Positions 27,543-37,254 are shown, numbered from the stretch's first letter. The stretch: 64,000 nucleotides of DNA from Clostridium sp. KNHs214 (GCF_000744935.1 NZ_JQMW01000011.1:1-64000), one strand, 5' to 3'. Notes: a model not told the origin generated them from the sequence alone. A program made the numbers and translations.

Positions 27543-29235
27543 CTACTCTCTACCAGAAGTGTAAGCATATTTACATTCTGTTACACCAAATAATGGTGTC
27601 ATTAAATTTTTAACATATTTACGTCTATAAGTATTTCTCTTTGAATATGTTGTTGGGGCTATAACTGCATCGTCATGTATTAATATTTTTTCTGCTTCCT
27701 TATATGCATCAAATCTTTCTTTTTCATCTAATGTACTCATAGCTTTTTTAACTAAATCATCATATTTTTTATTAGACCAACCTGTTGGAACGATTCCAGC
27801 ACCTGTTATCCACATATCAAAGAATGTGTTAGGGTCATTATAGTCCCCTGTCCATGCCATACCAGCTAGTTGATATTGCATTTCATCTGTTCTCTTTTGG
27901 AATATTGGCCATTCAACATACTCAGCTTTTACATTAACACCTAAAGTCTTTTTATACATATCTTGTTGATACTCTGCATAAGTTCTAAACCATTGATCTG
28001 TTCCTGACATTAATAAGTTAACTGTTAATTTACTTGGATCTGGGTTCATACCAAGTTCTTTTAATCCTTCAGATAATAGCGCTTTAGCATCCTTATTTTC
28101 TTCAGCTAATTTCTTAAGTGGTTCTGATTTAACAGTTTCTCTAAAATCTTTTCCTGCTAATTGAACTGATGGTGGACACCAAGCATAAGCGGCTTCATTT
28201 CTACCCTTATATATAACATTTGCCATCTCGTCTCTTGTTATCCCAAGAGAAAATGCTTTTCTAACCTTTGCATTTGAAAAAACTTTATCTTTTTGGTTAA
28301 AGAACGTATATCCTGTAGTAGGTAAATATCCCTTTATATTTTCAAACTTTCCAGTAGCATCAAGTTTTTTAATCCATTCTTGTTTTGAAACTCCATGTGA
28401 ATCTAATTCTCCATTATATAGTGAATTGTAATAAGCATTTTCATCCTTTATTATTTTCCAATTAACTTTTGAAAGTTTAACCTTATCCTTATCCCAATAT
28501 TTATCATTTTTTTCCACAACTATTTGATTTTGATGTGTCCAGTTTGTTATTTTAAATGGTCCACAATATACTTCTAATGTATCTGCCTCTGTACCATATT
28601 TCTCACCATGTTTTTTAATTATATCTTCTCTTTGAGGTAAGAATAATTTAAAATATGTTAAATCTAAGAAGTAAGGACATGCTTGTTTTAATGTAAATTC
28701 TAAAGTCTTGTCATCCACTGCTTTAATACCTACTTGATCAGCACTTGCCTTTCCAGCATTATACTCATCAGCACCCTTTATTGGTGATAATAAGAATGCA
28801 TATTTAGAACCAGTTTTTGGATCCAAAGTTCTCTTCATTGAGTATTCAAAATCTTTTGCTGTTACAGCTTTTCCATCAGACCAGTTATAATCTCTTAAAT
28901 GGAATGTCCAAACTGTACCATTTTCATTATGTTCCCATTTTTCTGCTCCGGCAGGTTTTATGACGTCTTTACCGTCTTTATCTTGTTCAACTCTTGTTAA
29001 TCCTTCATATACCTCTGAAAGTATTTGAGAAGAATATGTATCATTTGATTTTGATAGGTCTAAAGATTTTGGTTCAGCTTGCAAGTTAAAGTTCAAATAC
29101 TGATCCTTATCCATTTTTTCTGCTGATGCTGAATCTTTACCATCAGCACCTTTTTTTGTTTCCACATCCAATCATCGCAGATGAAAGTAAAAGCGTACTT
29201 CCTAACACTAAAGCTATTAGTTTCTTACTTTTCAA
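27543..29235 (-). pseudogene. OppA paralogue 2, frameshifted just after the lipobox
   Basis: An SBP_bac_5 peptide-binding lipoprotein very similar to its neighbours. From a TTG start (29233-29235, GGGGGCATTAAAA upstream, as in paralogue 3) the signal peptide LKSKKLIALVLGSTLLL and lipobox MIGCGN are read. The frame then hits a run of seven A (29151-29157), after which GGTGCTGATGG is out of frame and a TGA follows. The mature domain (EPKSLDLSKSNDTYSS, DYNDPNTFFDMW) is intact in the shifted frame. Deleting one A gives 564 codons (563 aa), matching the paralogues. Sequence error, phase-variable tract or true loss cannot be told apart here. Confidence 0.85.
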
Positions 29236-29427
29236 TTTTAATGCCCCCTCATTATTTATATTTATATATGTATATATTTATAAAATTAATAATCTAATTA
29301 TTATTATTAATTTTAACCCCTAATTTATTGAATCTAATTAATTTTATTTTTTATTTTTCAAACATTTATTATTAATAGAATTATTTTTCAATAGAAAGAT
29401 TTATTAACTGCTGATTCATTTTTTATA

Positions 29428-29456
29428 AATATATCATACTAATTTACATTTGTCAA
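29428..29456 (-). promoter_or_regulatory. Promoter of oppA2
   Basis: TTGACA (29451-29456), 17 bp, TATATT (29428-29433) on the minus strand, about 190 bp upstream of the TTG start. The remainder of 29236-29598 is A+T rich without genes. Confidence 0.65.
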
Positions 29457-29552
29457 ATTTCTTTTACAACTTTTAAACACATTTTTTACTTTTATTTATT
29501 TTCCGTTACTTAAAACTACAAAGAATCCCAAATGTTATTCACTTTTTGCTAA

Positions 29553-29591
29553 TAAAAAAAGAGCACTTTTTTTATAAAGCGCTCTTTTTTT
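29553..29591 (-). terminator. Terminator after oppA3
   Basis: AAAAAAGAGCACTT and AAGCGCTCTTTTTT form a stem with T-rich flanks, directly after the oppA3 stop. Confidence 0.85.
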
Positions 29592-29598
29592 ATAGATT

Positions 29599-31302
29599 TT
29601 ATTTTCCTCTTCCATCAGTATAAGCATATTTAAATTCGAAATCACAACCAAATAGAGGAGTCATTAGATTCTTAACGTATTTATATCTAAAAGTGTTCTT
29701 TCTATCATAGGTTGTAGGAGCTATAACTACATCCTCAACTAAAAGAATTTTCTCAGCCTCTTTATAAAGTTTTAATCTTTCCTTTTGGTCTATGGTGCTC
29801 ATAGCTTTCTTCAAAATCTCATCATATTTCTTATTTGACCAACCGGTTGGAACTATTCCTGCTCCACTCATCCACATATCAAAGAAAGTATTAGGATCAT
29901 TATAATCTCCAGTCCATCCCATGCCAGCTATCTGATAATCCATTTCATCAGTTCTCTTTTGAAGTATATCAAATGTCATGTATTCGGCTTTTACATTAAT
30001 ACCTAATGCTTTTTTATACATCTCTTGTTCATACTCTGCTGCCTTCCTAGTATCTGCACTTGTACTACCATGCAAAATTGTAACTGTTACTTTACTTGGG
30101 TCTGGATCCATTCCTAATTCTTTTAATCCTTTTATTAAAAGTTCCTTAGGATCTTTATTTTCTTCTACCATTTTTTTAATAGGTTCTTCATTCACTAGCT
30201 CTCTATAATCCTTTCCACCCAATTGAACTGTTGGTGGACACCACCCATATGCAGGAGCATTTATGCCATAAGTTATAACATTAGCATAATCATCCCTTGT
30301 ATATGCAGCGGAAAATGCTTTTCTTACATTGGCATTACTAAGCAATTTATCCTTTTGGTTGAAGAACATATATCCAGTAGATGGTCTAAATCCTTTTATA
30401 TTCTCCATTTCATCTTTCTTTTGGTCAAATTTCTTTATCCATTCAGGCTTCCTAACTCCACCAGTATCTAATGTGCCATTTAATAATGAACCATAAGCTG
30501 CATTAGCTTCTTTTATCATCTTTAAATTAACCTTTTGAAGTTTAACACTATCCTTATCCCAATATTTATCATTCTTTTCAAGTACTATTTGCTGCTGATG
30601 GCTCCATTCCTTAACTACAAATGGTCCACAGTATACTTCTAATGTATTTGCTTCCGTACCATATTTTTCACCATGTTTTTTTACTATATCTTCTCTTTGA
30701 GGAAGGAATAGCTTAAAGTATGTTAAATCAAGGAAGTATGGACATGGTTGTTTTAATGTGAATTCTAGAGTCTTATCATCTACGGCCTTTACACCAACTG
30801 CATCCTTAGAGCCTTTGCCTGCATTGTATTCGTCTGCTCCTTTTATTGGAGATAACAAGAATGCATAGCCAGAAGCAGTTTTAGGATCTAGTGTTCTTAG
30901 TATACTGAATTCAAAGTCCTTTGCAGTAACCTTCTTACCATCTGTCCAATTATAATCCCTTAAGTGGAAGGTCCAAACAGTACCCTCTTCGTTATGTTCC
31001 CACTTTTCTGCTCCAGCAGCTTTTATAACGTCTTTACCATCTTTGTCCTGTTCAACTCTTGTTAAACCTTCATATACCTCTGTAAAAACTTGTGCCCCAT
31101 AAATATCATTTGATCTAGATAAATCTAATGATTTTGGTTCATACTGTAAATTTAAATTTAAGTATTGATCCTTGTCCATTTTTACTGCTTTTCCTTTATC
31201 CTTATCACCTTCTGCAGGTTTCTTCTCACCACAGCCTACTAAAGCTGTTGTTGCTAGTAATGTTGCCCCAAGTACTACCGCTAACAATTTTTTACCTTTC
31301 AA
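29599..31302 (-). CDS. OppA paralogue 3, oligopeptide-binding lipoprotein
   Basis: A 567-residue peptide-binding lipoprotein. A TTG start at 31302 (GGGGGCATTAAA upstream) gives the signal peptide KGKKLLAVVLGATLL and lipobox ALVGCGEKK. An in-frame ATG 60 bases earlier lies before the ribosome-binding site and is rejected. The mature domain carries EPKSLDLSRSNDIYGA and DYNDPNTFFDMWM. It has its own promoter and terminator, so it is an independent receptor that could share the OppBCDF channel with a different peptide preference. Confidence 0.93.
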   Translation of the reverse strand: MKGKKLLAVVLGATLLATTALVGCGEKKPAEGDKDKGKAVKMDKDQYLNLNLQYEPKSLDLSRSNDIYGAQVFTEVYEGLTRVEQDKDGKDVIKAAGAEKWEHNEEGTVWTFHLRDYNWTDGKKVTAKDFEFSILRTLDPKTASGYAFLLSPIKGADEYNAGKGSKDAVGVKAVDDKTLEFTLKQPCPYFLDLTYFKLFLPQREDIVKKHGEKYGTEANTLEVYCGPFVVKEWSHQQQIVLEKNDKYWDKDSVKLQKVNLKMIKEANAAYGSLLNGTLDTGGVRKPEWIKKFDQKKDEMENIKGFRPSTGYMFFNQKDKLLSNANVRKAFSAAYTRDDYANVITYGINAPAYGWCPPTVQLGGKDYRELVNEEPIKKMVEENKDPKELLIKGLKELGMDPDPSKVTVTILHGSTSADTRKAAEYEQEMYKKALGINVKAEYMTFDILQKRTDEMDYQIAGMGWTGDYNDPNTFFDMWMSGAGIVPTGWSNKKYDEILKKAMSTIDQKERLKLYKEAEKILLVEDVVIAPTTYDRKNTFRYKYVKNLMTPLFGCDFEFKYAYTDGRGK

Positions 31303-31344
31303 TTTAATGCCCCCTTTTGAAATATATTGAAATTTATTATTATC

Positions 31345-31373
31345 AATATACCATCTATTCAAATATATGTCAA
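31345..31373 (-). promoter_or_regulatory. Promoter of oppA3
   Basis: TTGACA (31368-31373), 17 bp, TATATT (31345-31350) on the minus strand, the same layout as the oppA2 promoter. Confidence 0.7.
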
Positions 31374-31631
31374 CTATGTAAAATAAATTATTAGGAAATT
31401 TTACATTTATTTTTATTGTTTTTTTTAAATAATTTGATTTTAGCTAAAAATGCGTACATTTGTTTCCATTTCAATGCTACATAGTAAATATTTTGCCTAT
31501 ATTTGAAACTTAGCATAGCATGATTTACATAATTATGAAATAATTCATTCACATTTTACTGAAAATATATAATTTTCTATTTGGTAATCTAAAATTATAT
31601 ATTTAACTTTAGCATTTATAAAATCACAATT

Positions 31632-31795
31632 TAGATATATGAAAAGAAATAACAAATCAAAGATACTATTATATTTTGTGTCAGATAAGGAATTAGGTTC
31701 CGTCGCTAGTAGGACTGTGGCTAAGTTCTGCCGACACAGTATGACTCAAAATAGACTAGCATACTGACTTGTTATTTATTTAAATGTACCTTAAG
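31632..31795. repeat. Family C hairpin repeat, copy 1
   Basis: Inverted repeat beginning ATGAAAAGAAATAACAAATC and ending GACTTGTTATTTATTTAAAT. Paired blocks: AATAACAAATCAAAGATACT with TAGCATACTGACTTGTTATT, and ATTTTGTGTCA with TGACTCAAAAT. The centre holds a second short palindrome with GTTCTGCCGACACAGTATGAC. A copy in the opposite orientation lies at 47740-47905. The following 31796-31980 is A+T-rich family D-like sequence without genes. Confidence 0.8.
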
Positions 31796-31998
31796 ACTTA
31801 AATTTAATTAAAAACTCCTTATGAGCTTTTAATTAAAATATAAGTTAAAAAAATTACTACAGAATTTTAACCTTCATTTTAGATTTTAAATTAAAAGTTA
31901 TATTTCTATTTCTAATGCTTATAGTTAAAATTTATATAAAGAAGTTAAATTAGTAATTAAATAGTACAAAATAATTTTAAATAGATTATAATATATTA

Positions 31999-32024
31999 AT
32001 ATATAAACTATTTTTTAGTTTATA
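31999..32024 (+). other. Hairpin just before the dapA ribosome-binding site
   Basis: TATATAAACTA and TAGTTTATATA form an 11-bp stem around a T-run, 10 bases before AAGGAGG. It could be an attenuator or an mRNA 5' stabiliser for dapA-dapB. No lysine riboswitch signature was recognised upstream. Confidence 0.45.
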
Positions 32025-32049
32025 TAAATATCAGTAAGGAGGCATAACT

Positions 32050-32940
32050 ATGAGTATATTTAAAGGTTCAGGAGTAGCAATAGTAACCCCATTTAATAAA
32101 GAAGGTGTAGACTTTGAAAGTTTAGGCAAATTATTAGATTGGCACATAGAAAATGGTACTGATGCTATAATCGTGTGTGGTACCACTGGCGAAGCTAGCA
32201 CAATGACCCTCGAGGAAAGAAAAGCCACTATAAAATTTACAGTAGATAAAATAAATAAAAGAATACCAGTAATAGCTGGTACAGGCAATAATAATACTGC
32301 TGCTTCCATAGAAATGAGTAAGTGGGCTGAAAGCGTTGGTGTAGATGCGCTTCTTGTAATAACTCCTTATTACAACAAAACCTCTGAAAAAGGTCTTGTA
32401 AAGCATTTTGAAGCTATTGCAGACAGTGTAAACATTCCAATAATACTATACAATGTTCCGGGAAGAACTGGCATGAATATACTTCCTGAGACACTAAAGA
32501 AACTTTGTAGACACAAAAATATAGCTGCTGTAAAAGAAGCAAGCGGAAATATAAGTCAAATAGCTAAAATTAAAGCTCTTTGCGGAGATGACTTAGATAT
32601 TTATTCTGGTAACGACGATCAGATAATTCCAATTTTATCTTTAGGTGGTATAGGAGTAATATCTGTTCTTGCAAACGTAATTCCAAAAGAAGTTCATAAT
32701 ATGTGCTATGAGTATTTAAATGGCAATGTAAAAAAAGCCCTAGATATTCAAATAAACTCTTTAGATTTAGCTAATACTTTGTTTATAGAGACAAATCCTA
32801 TTCCTGTAAAAATGGCTGTTAATCTTTTAGGAATGAACGCAGGCCCTTTAAGACTTCCTTTATGTGAAATGGATGAAAACAATTTAAATAAATTAAAAAA
32901 ATCAATGACATCTTATGGACTTACTTTAAAGGAGGAATAA
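32050..32940 (+). CDS. dapA: 4-Hydroxy-tetrahydrodipicolinate synthase
   Basis: DapA condenses pyruvate with aspartate semialdehyde, the first step towards diaminopimelate (cell wall) and lysine. The 296-residue TIM-barrel protein has [10 protein letters not shown] (near residue 45), [14 protein letters not shown], the tyrosine in [10 protein letters not shown] (near 137) and the Schiff-base lysine in AAVKEASG (near 165). Length is normal. AAGGAGGC precedes the ATG. It is followed two bases later by dapB. Confidence 0.98.
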   Translation: MSIFKGSGVAIVTPFNKEGVDFESLGKLLDWHIENGTDAIIVCGTTGEASTMTLEERKATIKFTVDKINKRIPVIAGTGNNNTAASIEMSKWAESVGVDALLVITPYYNKTSEKGLVKHFEAIADSVNIPIILYNVPGRTGMNILPETLKKLCRHKNIAAVKEASGNISQIAKIKALCGDDLDIYSGNDDQIIPILSLGGIGVISVLANVIPKEVHNMCYEYLNGNVKKALDIQINSLDLANTLFIETNPIPVKMAVNLLGMNAGPLRLPLCEMDENNLNKLKKSMTSYGLTLKEE

Positions 32941-32942
32941 AA

Positions 32943-33698
32943 ATGACAAAAATATTATTAAGCGGATGTAATGGAAAAATGGGCAGAATGATTTCTCAAA
33001 CCATCACTAATTTTAAAGACTTAGAAATATGTGGTGGTATAGATAAAAATATTGAGAAAACTTGCTGCTACCCAGTATTCGGTAATATTAATGACTGTAA
33101 TTTAGATTTTGATGTAATTTTAGATTTTTCTAGAGCAGATGCACTAGATTCCCTATTAAACTATGCTGAAGAAAAAAATAAACCATTAGTTTTATGTACT
33201 ACAGGATACACAGAAGAACAAATTAATAAAATAAATGAATGGAGTAAAAAAATTTCTCTCTTTCGCTCAGCTAATATGTCCATAGGCATAAATGTCATAA
33301 ACAATGTATTAAGAAATATAAGTGCCCTACTTTATGAGGATTTCGATATAGAAATAATAGAAAAACATCATAATCAAAAGGTGGATGCTCCAAGCGGAAC
33401 TGCCCTGCTTTTAGGGGACACCATAAGAGAAGCCATAAAAGAAGAAACCCAATATAAATTTGGCAGAAGTGGTATTTCTAAAAGAGAAGAAAAAGAAATA
33501 GGTGTTCATGCTATAAGAGGTGGCTCTATAGTAGGAGAACATGAGATTATATTTGCAGGCAATGGTGAAGTTATAGAGCTTAAACATACAGCTCTTTCTA
33601 GAGAAGTTTTTGCAGTTGGAGCCCTTAAAGCATGTAAATTTATGTGTGACAAAACACCAGGGCTTTATTCTATGGATCACGTTTTAAATACAAAATAA
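32943..33698 (+). CDS. dapB: 4-Hydroxy-tetrahydrodipicolinate reductase
   Basis: DapB reduces the DapA product with NAD(P)H. The 251-residue protein begins [16 protein letters not shown], the nucleotide-binding loop, and contains the catalytic [20 protein letters not shown] block (near residues 140-160) and the C-terminal [24 protein letters not shown] overlaps the end of dapA, two bases before the ATG gap, so the pair is co-transcribed. Confidence 0.98.
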   Translation: MTKILLSGCNGKMGRMISQTITNFKDLEICGGIDKNIEKTCCYPVFGNINDCNLDFDVILDFSRADALDSLLNYAEEKNKPLVLCTTGYTEEQINKINEWSKKISLFRSANMSIGINVINNVLRNISALLYEDFDIEIIEKHHNQKVDAPSGTALLLGDTIREAIKEETQYKFGRSGISKREEKEIGVHAIRGGSIVGEHEIIFAGNGEVIELKHTALSREVFAVGALKACKFMCDKTPGLYSMDHVLNTK

Positions 33699-33699
33699 G

Positions 33700-33983
33700 A
33701 ATATATTGTGAAGCAAGTGCCATAAGAAAAATCTGTCTTTAAGTCCACAATAAATATATTTTATTAGACTGTTCGCAATACGCCAACAAATTCTAATGTT
33801 TTCAAATTTCAATCCCCTAAAGCTTTCAAACTCGCTTCTAACGGAGCTCAAACATGAAAGCTTCTTAACGGGTATTGAAATTTGAAAACAAAGAATTTCT
33901 AAAGCTAGCTCAATAGTCTAAAAAAATATATTTATTGTTACCTTAAAGACAGATTTTTTTATTGCACTTGCTTCACAATATTC
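33700..33983. repeat. Family B repeat, solo hairpin form
   Basis: Complete long hairpin whose outer tips, ATATTGTGAAGCAAGTGC and GCACTTGCTTCACAATATT, are near-perfect inverted repeats. Inner paired blocks include AATCTGTCTTTAA with TTAAAGACAGATT and GTTTTCAAATTTCAAT with ATTGAAATTTGAAAAC. The apex carries ACTCGCTTCTAACGGAGCTC. It fills the gap between convergent dapB and patA and corresponds to the left hairpin of the 1-kb copies at 41.0, 43.6 and 50.7 kb. Confidence 0.88.
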
Positions 33984-36052
33984 TTACATGTTGCATATAA
34001 ACTTTTCAAGTCCGTCTAATGCTTTTTCTAATTCTTCCTCACTATAGCAATAAGAAATCCTAATATATCCTTCTCCACCACTTCCAAAGGCAGATCCCGG
34101 TACTATAGCAACTCTTTGTTCTCTAAGAAGTCTATCGCAAAACTCTTCACTTGATATATTGAATTTCTTAATAGAGGGAAATATATAAAAAGCTGGTCCT
34201 AAAAACAAGTACAAATGTACTCATATTAGATAATTCGCACTTATCACACCTTATGGTGGCTTAAAGTCTTGGATGTACCAGTTCGTAAAATCTTTTAAAT
34301 TTTTCAATTTAAAATTATTTACTATCCTACAACCGTATTTTAAAATTTTACAATGAAAGAATTATTTAACCCTCATTTCTGATAAAATATATGCTCTATT
34401 TTCATAGGGTACATACATTTGTGATTAAATATTCTATTATATTATACCCCCTTTGAAACCTTTTATTCGTTATATTATAAAATTTTAAAATACGGTTGTT
34501 TTAATAAATTATCTAATGCACATTTGTAATATTTTTAGAGTGTTCACATAAGGTCGTTACTCCTATGCAGTTCTTTTATCCGATGACTACCTGCCGTAAC
34601 ACACTCCCACTTCTAACAAAGTGGGAGATAACGGCAGCTACGTCCCTGGATAACGATCTCTAACCTTCAGTTGGAGTAAAAACTCCATCTGAAGCTAAGA
34701 GCTCTGTTTATGAACTTCTTATACTTTCATATAAGCACAGACTATATCACAATCCTAATTATTTAGGATCCTCCCCATTTCCCCTCACTTGAAGGTACGA
34801 GATTATTCTCTAGTCGTTGAGCCTTTTCCTGTTCGGAACTTGGTTGCTGATTACCCATTGTCACTGTGTTTAGGATTTAACCTTGCACTATCTACATTAT
34901 TTTTTCTACTTTCGTCACCTTCACGCTTAGACTTGTTTCATTCTTACGTTGTGGTTAATGTAGCTTTAGGGACTTCCAGCAGTTAAAGGAGTTTTGGATG
35001 TTTATTAAACACCACTCTACACTCTTTACGAATGTAGGGAGCTTTTTAATAAAATATATACATTTAACTTTGATTGCCTACATATGTTTATATTTTATAC
35101 AACTATTAGTTGCTCCTTCAGGATTAATTACTTCTAATCCCATATTTAAAAGCCTATTATATACATAATCTCTTCTTTTCTTGAATTCACTCTTCATATA
35201 TTCTACATCTTCCATACAACTTCTAAGTCCTTCTAAAACTCCGTATTGACTTATAGATGTAGCACAAGACACATTGTATTGATGTACTTTAATTATGCTA
35301 TCTAATATACTTTTACAAGCACATACATAACCTATTCTAAGTCCTGTCATGGAGAACATTTTTGAAAATCCGCCTACAAAAATTATTTTTTCCTTTATAT
35401 CTTCATAAGAAGCTATAGAATAATATTTTTCATTAAAGCATATAGAACTATATATTTCATCAGTTATGACTAAAATATCATTTTCCTTTATTAAAGTATA
35501 TAATTCCTCCCTCAATTTTTCTGTAAGCACAGCACCTGTAGGATTAGATGGATATGATAATACTAATACTTTAGGCTTTTCTTCCCTTACTATTCTTTTT
35601 AAATTTTCCATATCAATATTAAACTTTTCATCTAATTTAAAATTTAAAACTGTTCCACCCAAAAGATTAACGCAGCTTTCATAAGCAGGATATGCTATAG
35701 AAGGTATTAATACTTTATTCTTAGGATTAATTACCGCTGCAAAGGCCGCATATAATCCTTCACTTCCTCCTACAGTTACACAAACCTCGTCTGAGTTATA
35801 ATTTATCTTTAAAGTATTTAAGTATTTACTTATTTCTTCTCTTAATTCTTTAATACCTGCATTGGGTGTATATGTAGTTTTATCTTCATTTATGGCCTTT
35901 ATCATAGCCGCTTTTATCACTTTAGGAACTTTAAAATCCGGCTGTCCCAATGTAAGCGAAATAACATTTTCATATTGTGATACCTTATTAAAAAACTTTC
36001 TTATACCAGAAATTTCTATTTTACTAACATTTTCAGCTATAATATCTTTCAT
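33984..36052 (-). CDS. PatA/DapX-type aminotransferase, interrupted by a group I intron element
   Basis: A fold-type I PLP aminotransferase, probably the N-acetyl-LL-diaminopimelate aminotransferase of the acetyl branch, given dapA, dapB and dapH around it. The 5' part (36052 to 35112) carries TLGQPDFKVPKVIKAAM, SYPSNPTGAVL, the PLP lysine in GGFSKMFSMTGLRIG (near residue 229) and ends at EVINPEGA. The 3' part (34191 to 33984) resumes at FYIFPSIKKFN and includes the substrate arginine in GYIRISYC. Exact removal of 920 bases gives 383 codons (382 aa), in frame. Without splicing the product stops at residue 325. The start has GAGGTGAT upstream. Confidence 0.85.
34328..34499. repeat. Inverted repeat inside the tail of the IStron-like element
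   Basis: A 22-base block (34329-34350, starting ACAACCGTATTTT) recurs exactly inverted at 34478-34499. Further out, TACAAATGT...TTAGATAATT (about 34209-34233) is partly mirrored at about 34506-34528. This suggests an inserted or duplicated right end. Confidence 0.7.
34560..35111 (-). ncRNA. Group I intron ribozyme core
   Basis: On the minus strand the order of conserved core strands is right: GGTAATCAGCAACCAAGTTCC-like P/Q region (34835-34855), CTCAACGACTAGA (34809-34821, R) and GATATAGTCTG (34738-34748, S). R and S form the P7 guanosine-binding helix of group I introns. A peripheral stem follows (CTCCCACTT with AAGTGGGAG, 34603-34628). A hairpin CAACTAATAGTTG at the 5' tip may be P1. The exact splice sites could not be set: no U precedes the frame-restoring 5' junction. 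Confidence 0.75.
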
Positions 36053-36164
36053 TATAATCACCTCTAAATTTTAAATTTATGTTTTTTATTTCACAGCTAT
36101 TTATCGTTATACTTATTATACAATATCTTTTAATATAAAATGTAAAACACTTATTAATTTAATT

Positions 36165-36345
36165 TGGTAAATTAAATTCAAGCTCCACAGCTTTACATTA
36201 TTTTTTTAATTTAAAATGTACAATGTAAAATGAAGGTTCAAATTCCCAAGGAATTCTTCAAATCCATATTTTGTAAAAAAACTTCTAACAGAATTTTATC
36301 CTTTATTTTTTAATTCTAAACTTTACATTTTCAATAACTCCCAAA
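36165..36345. repeat. A+T-rich degenerate repeat (family D) upstream of dapH
   Basis: Within the 490-base gap between patA and dapH. Contains AAATGTACAATGTAAAATGA, CCAAGGAATTCTTC and CAGAATTTTATCCTTTATTT, related to the family D stretches near 20.1 and 31.8 kb but in the opposite orientation. No gene seen in the rest of the gap. Confidence 0.4.
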
Positions 36346-36487
36346 GGAGCTTTATCCTTAATTAATCATTGCTCTTTGATAATTGACCATTGTTGAATAT
36401 ATGAATTTGGTATATTTTCTCTTTAAATTGAAGATATTATTTATTATAATGGTATGATAGAAGAATGTATATTTAAATTTATAATAA

Positions 36488-36546
36488 AGGAGGTGAATCG
36501 TTAGCAAAACTTATTTTTTAGGTTTTTGCATAACGATATTAAAATG
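36488..36546 (+). promoter_or_regulatory. Shine-Dalgarno, long hairpin, start codon arrangement of dapH
   Basis: AAGGAGGTG (36487-36495) lies 50 bases before the ATG (36544), too far for normal use. Between them AATCGTTAGCAAAAC (36496-36510) pairs with GTTTTTGCATAACGAT, a stem of about 14 bp around an A+T loop. Folding would place the ATG a few bases from the purine-rich site. Confidence 0.6.
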
Positions 36547-37254
36547 TCTTATAATTTAACAGATCCATATGAACTAGCCAGGTATATAAAAGAAGCAGAA
36601 AAGTCTACTCCTATAAAAGCATATATTAAAGGAGATTTAAGCAATTGCTCTTTTGATGATATTGAAGATTTTTCTAGTGGCAATTTACATATACTATTTG
36701 GTGAAAGTGAAAACATATCTAAATTTATAGAAAAAAATAAAGATAAGATAGAAAGCATAAAAATTGAACAGGATAGAAGAAATTCCGCTATTCCACTTTT
36801 AGACCTTAGAAATGTAAATGCTAGAATTGAACCAGGTGCTATCATAAGAGACAAAGCCCTTATAAAAGATAAAGCTGTTATAATGATGGGGGCAGTTATA
36901 AACATAGGTGCTGAAATTGGTGAAGAAACTATGATAGATATGAACGCTGTAGTCGGCGCTAGAGCTCAAATAGGACGTAAAGTTCATCTAGGAGCCGGGG
37001 CAGTTGTGGCTGGGGTTTTAGAACCACCTAGTAAGTCACCATGCATTATAGAAGATAATGTTTTAATAGGTGCAAATGCAGTTATTTTAGAAGGAGTAAA
37101 AATAGGAAAGGGCGCTGTAGTAGCAGCAGGCTCAGTAGTTGTAAGCGACGTACCAGAAAATGTAGTAGTTGCTGGTTCCCCTGCTAAAATAGTTAAAACA
37201 GTAGATCAAAATACTAAAGATAAAACACAAATATTAGATGATTTAAGAAAATAA
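36544..37254 (+). CDS. dapH: Tetrahydrodipicolinate N-acetyltransferase
   Basis: DapH acetylates tetrahydrodipicolinate, opening the acetyl branch of diaminopimelate synthesis; PatA then transaminates and DapL-type deacetylase removes the acetyl group. The 236-residue protein has the family N-domain ([19 protein letters not shown]) followed by left-handed beta-helix hexapeptide repeats ([39 protein letters not shown]). The ATG at 36544 starts [10 protein letters not shown], as in relatives; its ribosome-binding site is separated by a hairpin. It is divergent from patA, not in the dapAB operon. Confidence 0.95.
   Translation: MSYNLTDPYELARYIKEAEKSTPIKAYIKGDLSNCSFDDIEDFSSGNLHILFGESENISKFIEKNKDKIESIKIEQDRRNSAIPLLDLRNVNARIEPGAIIRDKALIKDKAVIMMGAVINIGAEIGEETMIDMNAVVGARAQIGRKVHLGAGAVVAGVLEPPSKSPCIIEDNVLIGANAVILEGVKIGKGAVVAAGSVVVSDVPENVVVAGSPAKIVKTVDQNTKDKTQILDDLRK

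Larger units (their letters stand above)
34192..35111 (-). mobile_element. Minimal IStron-like element (group I intron without transposase genes)
   Basis: A 920-bp insertion in the same sense as the aminotransferase gene, with no target duplication (3-base AGC ambiguity at the join). The 5' two-thirds contain group I intron core motifs. The 3' part has no TnpA or TnpB frame, only A+T-rich sequence, a small terminal hairpin (AGTACA with TGTACT, near 34207-34220) and inverted repeats. IStrons are IS200/IS605-type elements fused to a group I intron, known in Clostridium and Clostridioides. This would be a non-autonomous form, moved in trans. Boundaries are inferred from the restored reading frame. 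Confidence 0.7.

Noticed and set aside
31303-32049. Lysine riboswitch before dapA
   Set aside because: The conserved lysine-riboswitch core sequences were not found; only a short A+T hairpin precedes dapA.
34789-34986. Plus-strand frame of 65 codons inside the intron element
   Set aside because: It is antisense to the group I intron core and has no family resemblance.
34192-35111. Group II intron as the patA insertion
   Set aside because: No GTGYG start, no domain V-like hairpin and no reverse transcriptase; the conserved strands match group I instead.
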